Shown piece after piece: positions 8,694-8,909 of a DNA stretch of 8,909 nucleotides. The first letter of the stretch is position 1; each line of letters starts with the position of its first letter. The stretch comes from an uncultured Alphaproteobacteria bacterium. GTDB taxonomy: Bacteria; Pseudomonadota; Alphaproteobacteria; RF32; CAG-239. The position numbers were made by a program, and so were the translations under genes. The notes under the pieces are model-generated. The model did not search any database, was not told the origin of the DNA, and saw only the letters and a list, made by a program, of their open reading frames with translations. The stretch lies in contig USCF01000036.1 in assembly GCA_900553115.1 (NCBI GenBank), positions 1 through 8,909 of the forward strand. Reading direction: 5' to 3'.

Positions 8694-8909
8694 TCAATAA
8701 GGATTTATATAGAGCGTAAAATGTACATAACCGCCTTCTTTTATGGTAACATTACATTTTTGATTTATGTCGCTTAATGTTGCTTTTCTTAAACTATTTT
8801 TATTAAATAGTACCACAGCACTTGAACCCACATCACTTTCAGAATCTTTTTGAACAAATAAAATCATATTAAATTCATCAGTTATGTTTTTAGCGACTTC
8901 GACTAAATT
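8694..8909 (-). CDS. C-terminal part of an unrecognised protein (runs off the window edge)
   Basis: On the minus strand an uninterrupted frame enters from the right edge and reads 71 codons before a TGA at 8694-8696. It is open over the whole available length although the region is AT-rich, and it ends just past the gyrB terminator, as a convergent gene would. The visible residues begin NLVEVAKNITDEFNMILFVQ and end GGYVHFTLYINPY, with a mixed polar and beta-prone composition and a single Cys. There is no transmembrane stretch or motif that I recognise. The start and most of the gene may lie outside the window. An internal Met at visible residue 15 could start a very short protein, but no ribosome site supports it. 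Confidence 0.55.
   Translation of the reverse strand, partial: NLVEVAKNITDEFNMILFVQKDSESDVGSSAVVLFNKNSLRKATLSDINQKCNVTIKEGGYVHFTLYINPY

Overview
The window looks like chromosome of a moderately AT-rich Gram-negative bacterium with an anaerobic lifestyle. A TolC-type outer-membrane lipoprotein requires an outer membrane. The GyrB carries the extra block typical of proteobacterial GyrB within its C-terminal half. An oxygen-sensitive class III ribonucleotide reductase operon is present. The N-terminal GyrB signature ([14 protein letters not shown]) is alphaproteobacterial in style, so my best guess is an anaerobic, perhaps host-associated, alphaproteobacterium. That placement is an inference, not a measurement.

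Layout: (1) 113-1996 (+) encodes a TolC-family outer-membrane lipoprotein with an unusual C-terminal Ig/cadherin-like domain, closed by an intrinsic terminator at 2017-2049. (2) 2050-2383 is AT-rich DNA with no recognisable gene. (3) 2384-2430 holds two 16-bp palindromes that match my recollection of the NrdR box, spaced 31 bp start to start and overlapping a plausible promoter. (4) 2473-5548 (+) is a three-gene anaerobic ribonucleotide reductase operon: a large NrdD chain, a 70-residue protein carrying the glycyl-radical domain, and the radical-SAM activase NrdG. It ends in a long AT-rich hairpin shared with a convergent gene. (5) 5590-6006 (-) encodes an unrecognised four-helix membrane protein. 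(6) 6189-8630 (+) is gyrB, with its own promoter candidate and a strong terminator. (7) 8694-8909 (-) is the C-terminal end of a gene that runs off the right edge.

The most notable point is that NrdD is in two pieces. The 699-residue chain has the ATP-cone, the catalytic barrel cysteines and the Cys/His metal-binding knuckle, but stops before the glycyl-radical motif. That motif (RVMGYHRPVSEFNKGKK) is the body of the next gene, which has its own ribosome binding site. The expected working enzyme is a complex of both chains, with NrdG installing the radical on Gly28 of the small one. The small protein also ends in an extra CxC...CxC tail. The paired NrdR-like boxes tie the operon to dNTP-responsive repression. 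The other genes have no evident functional link to this operon.
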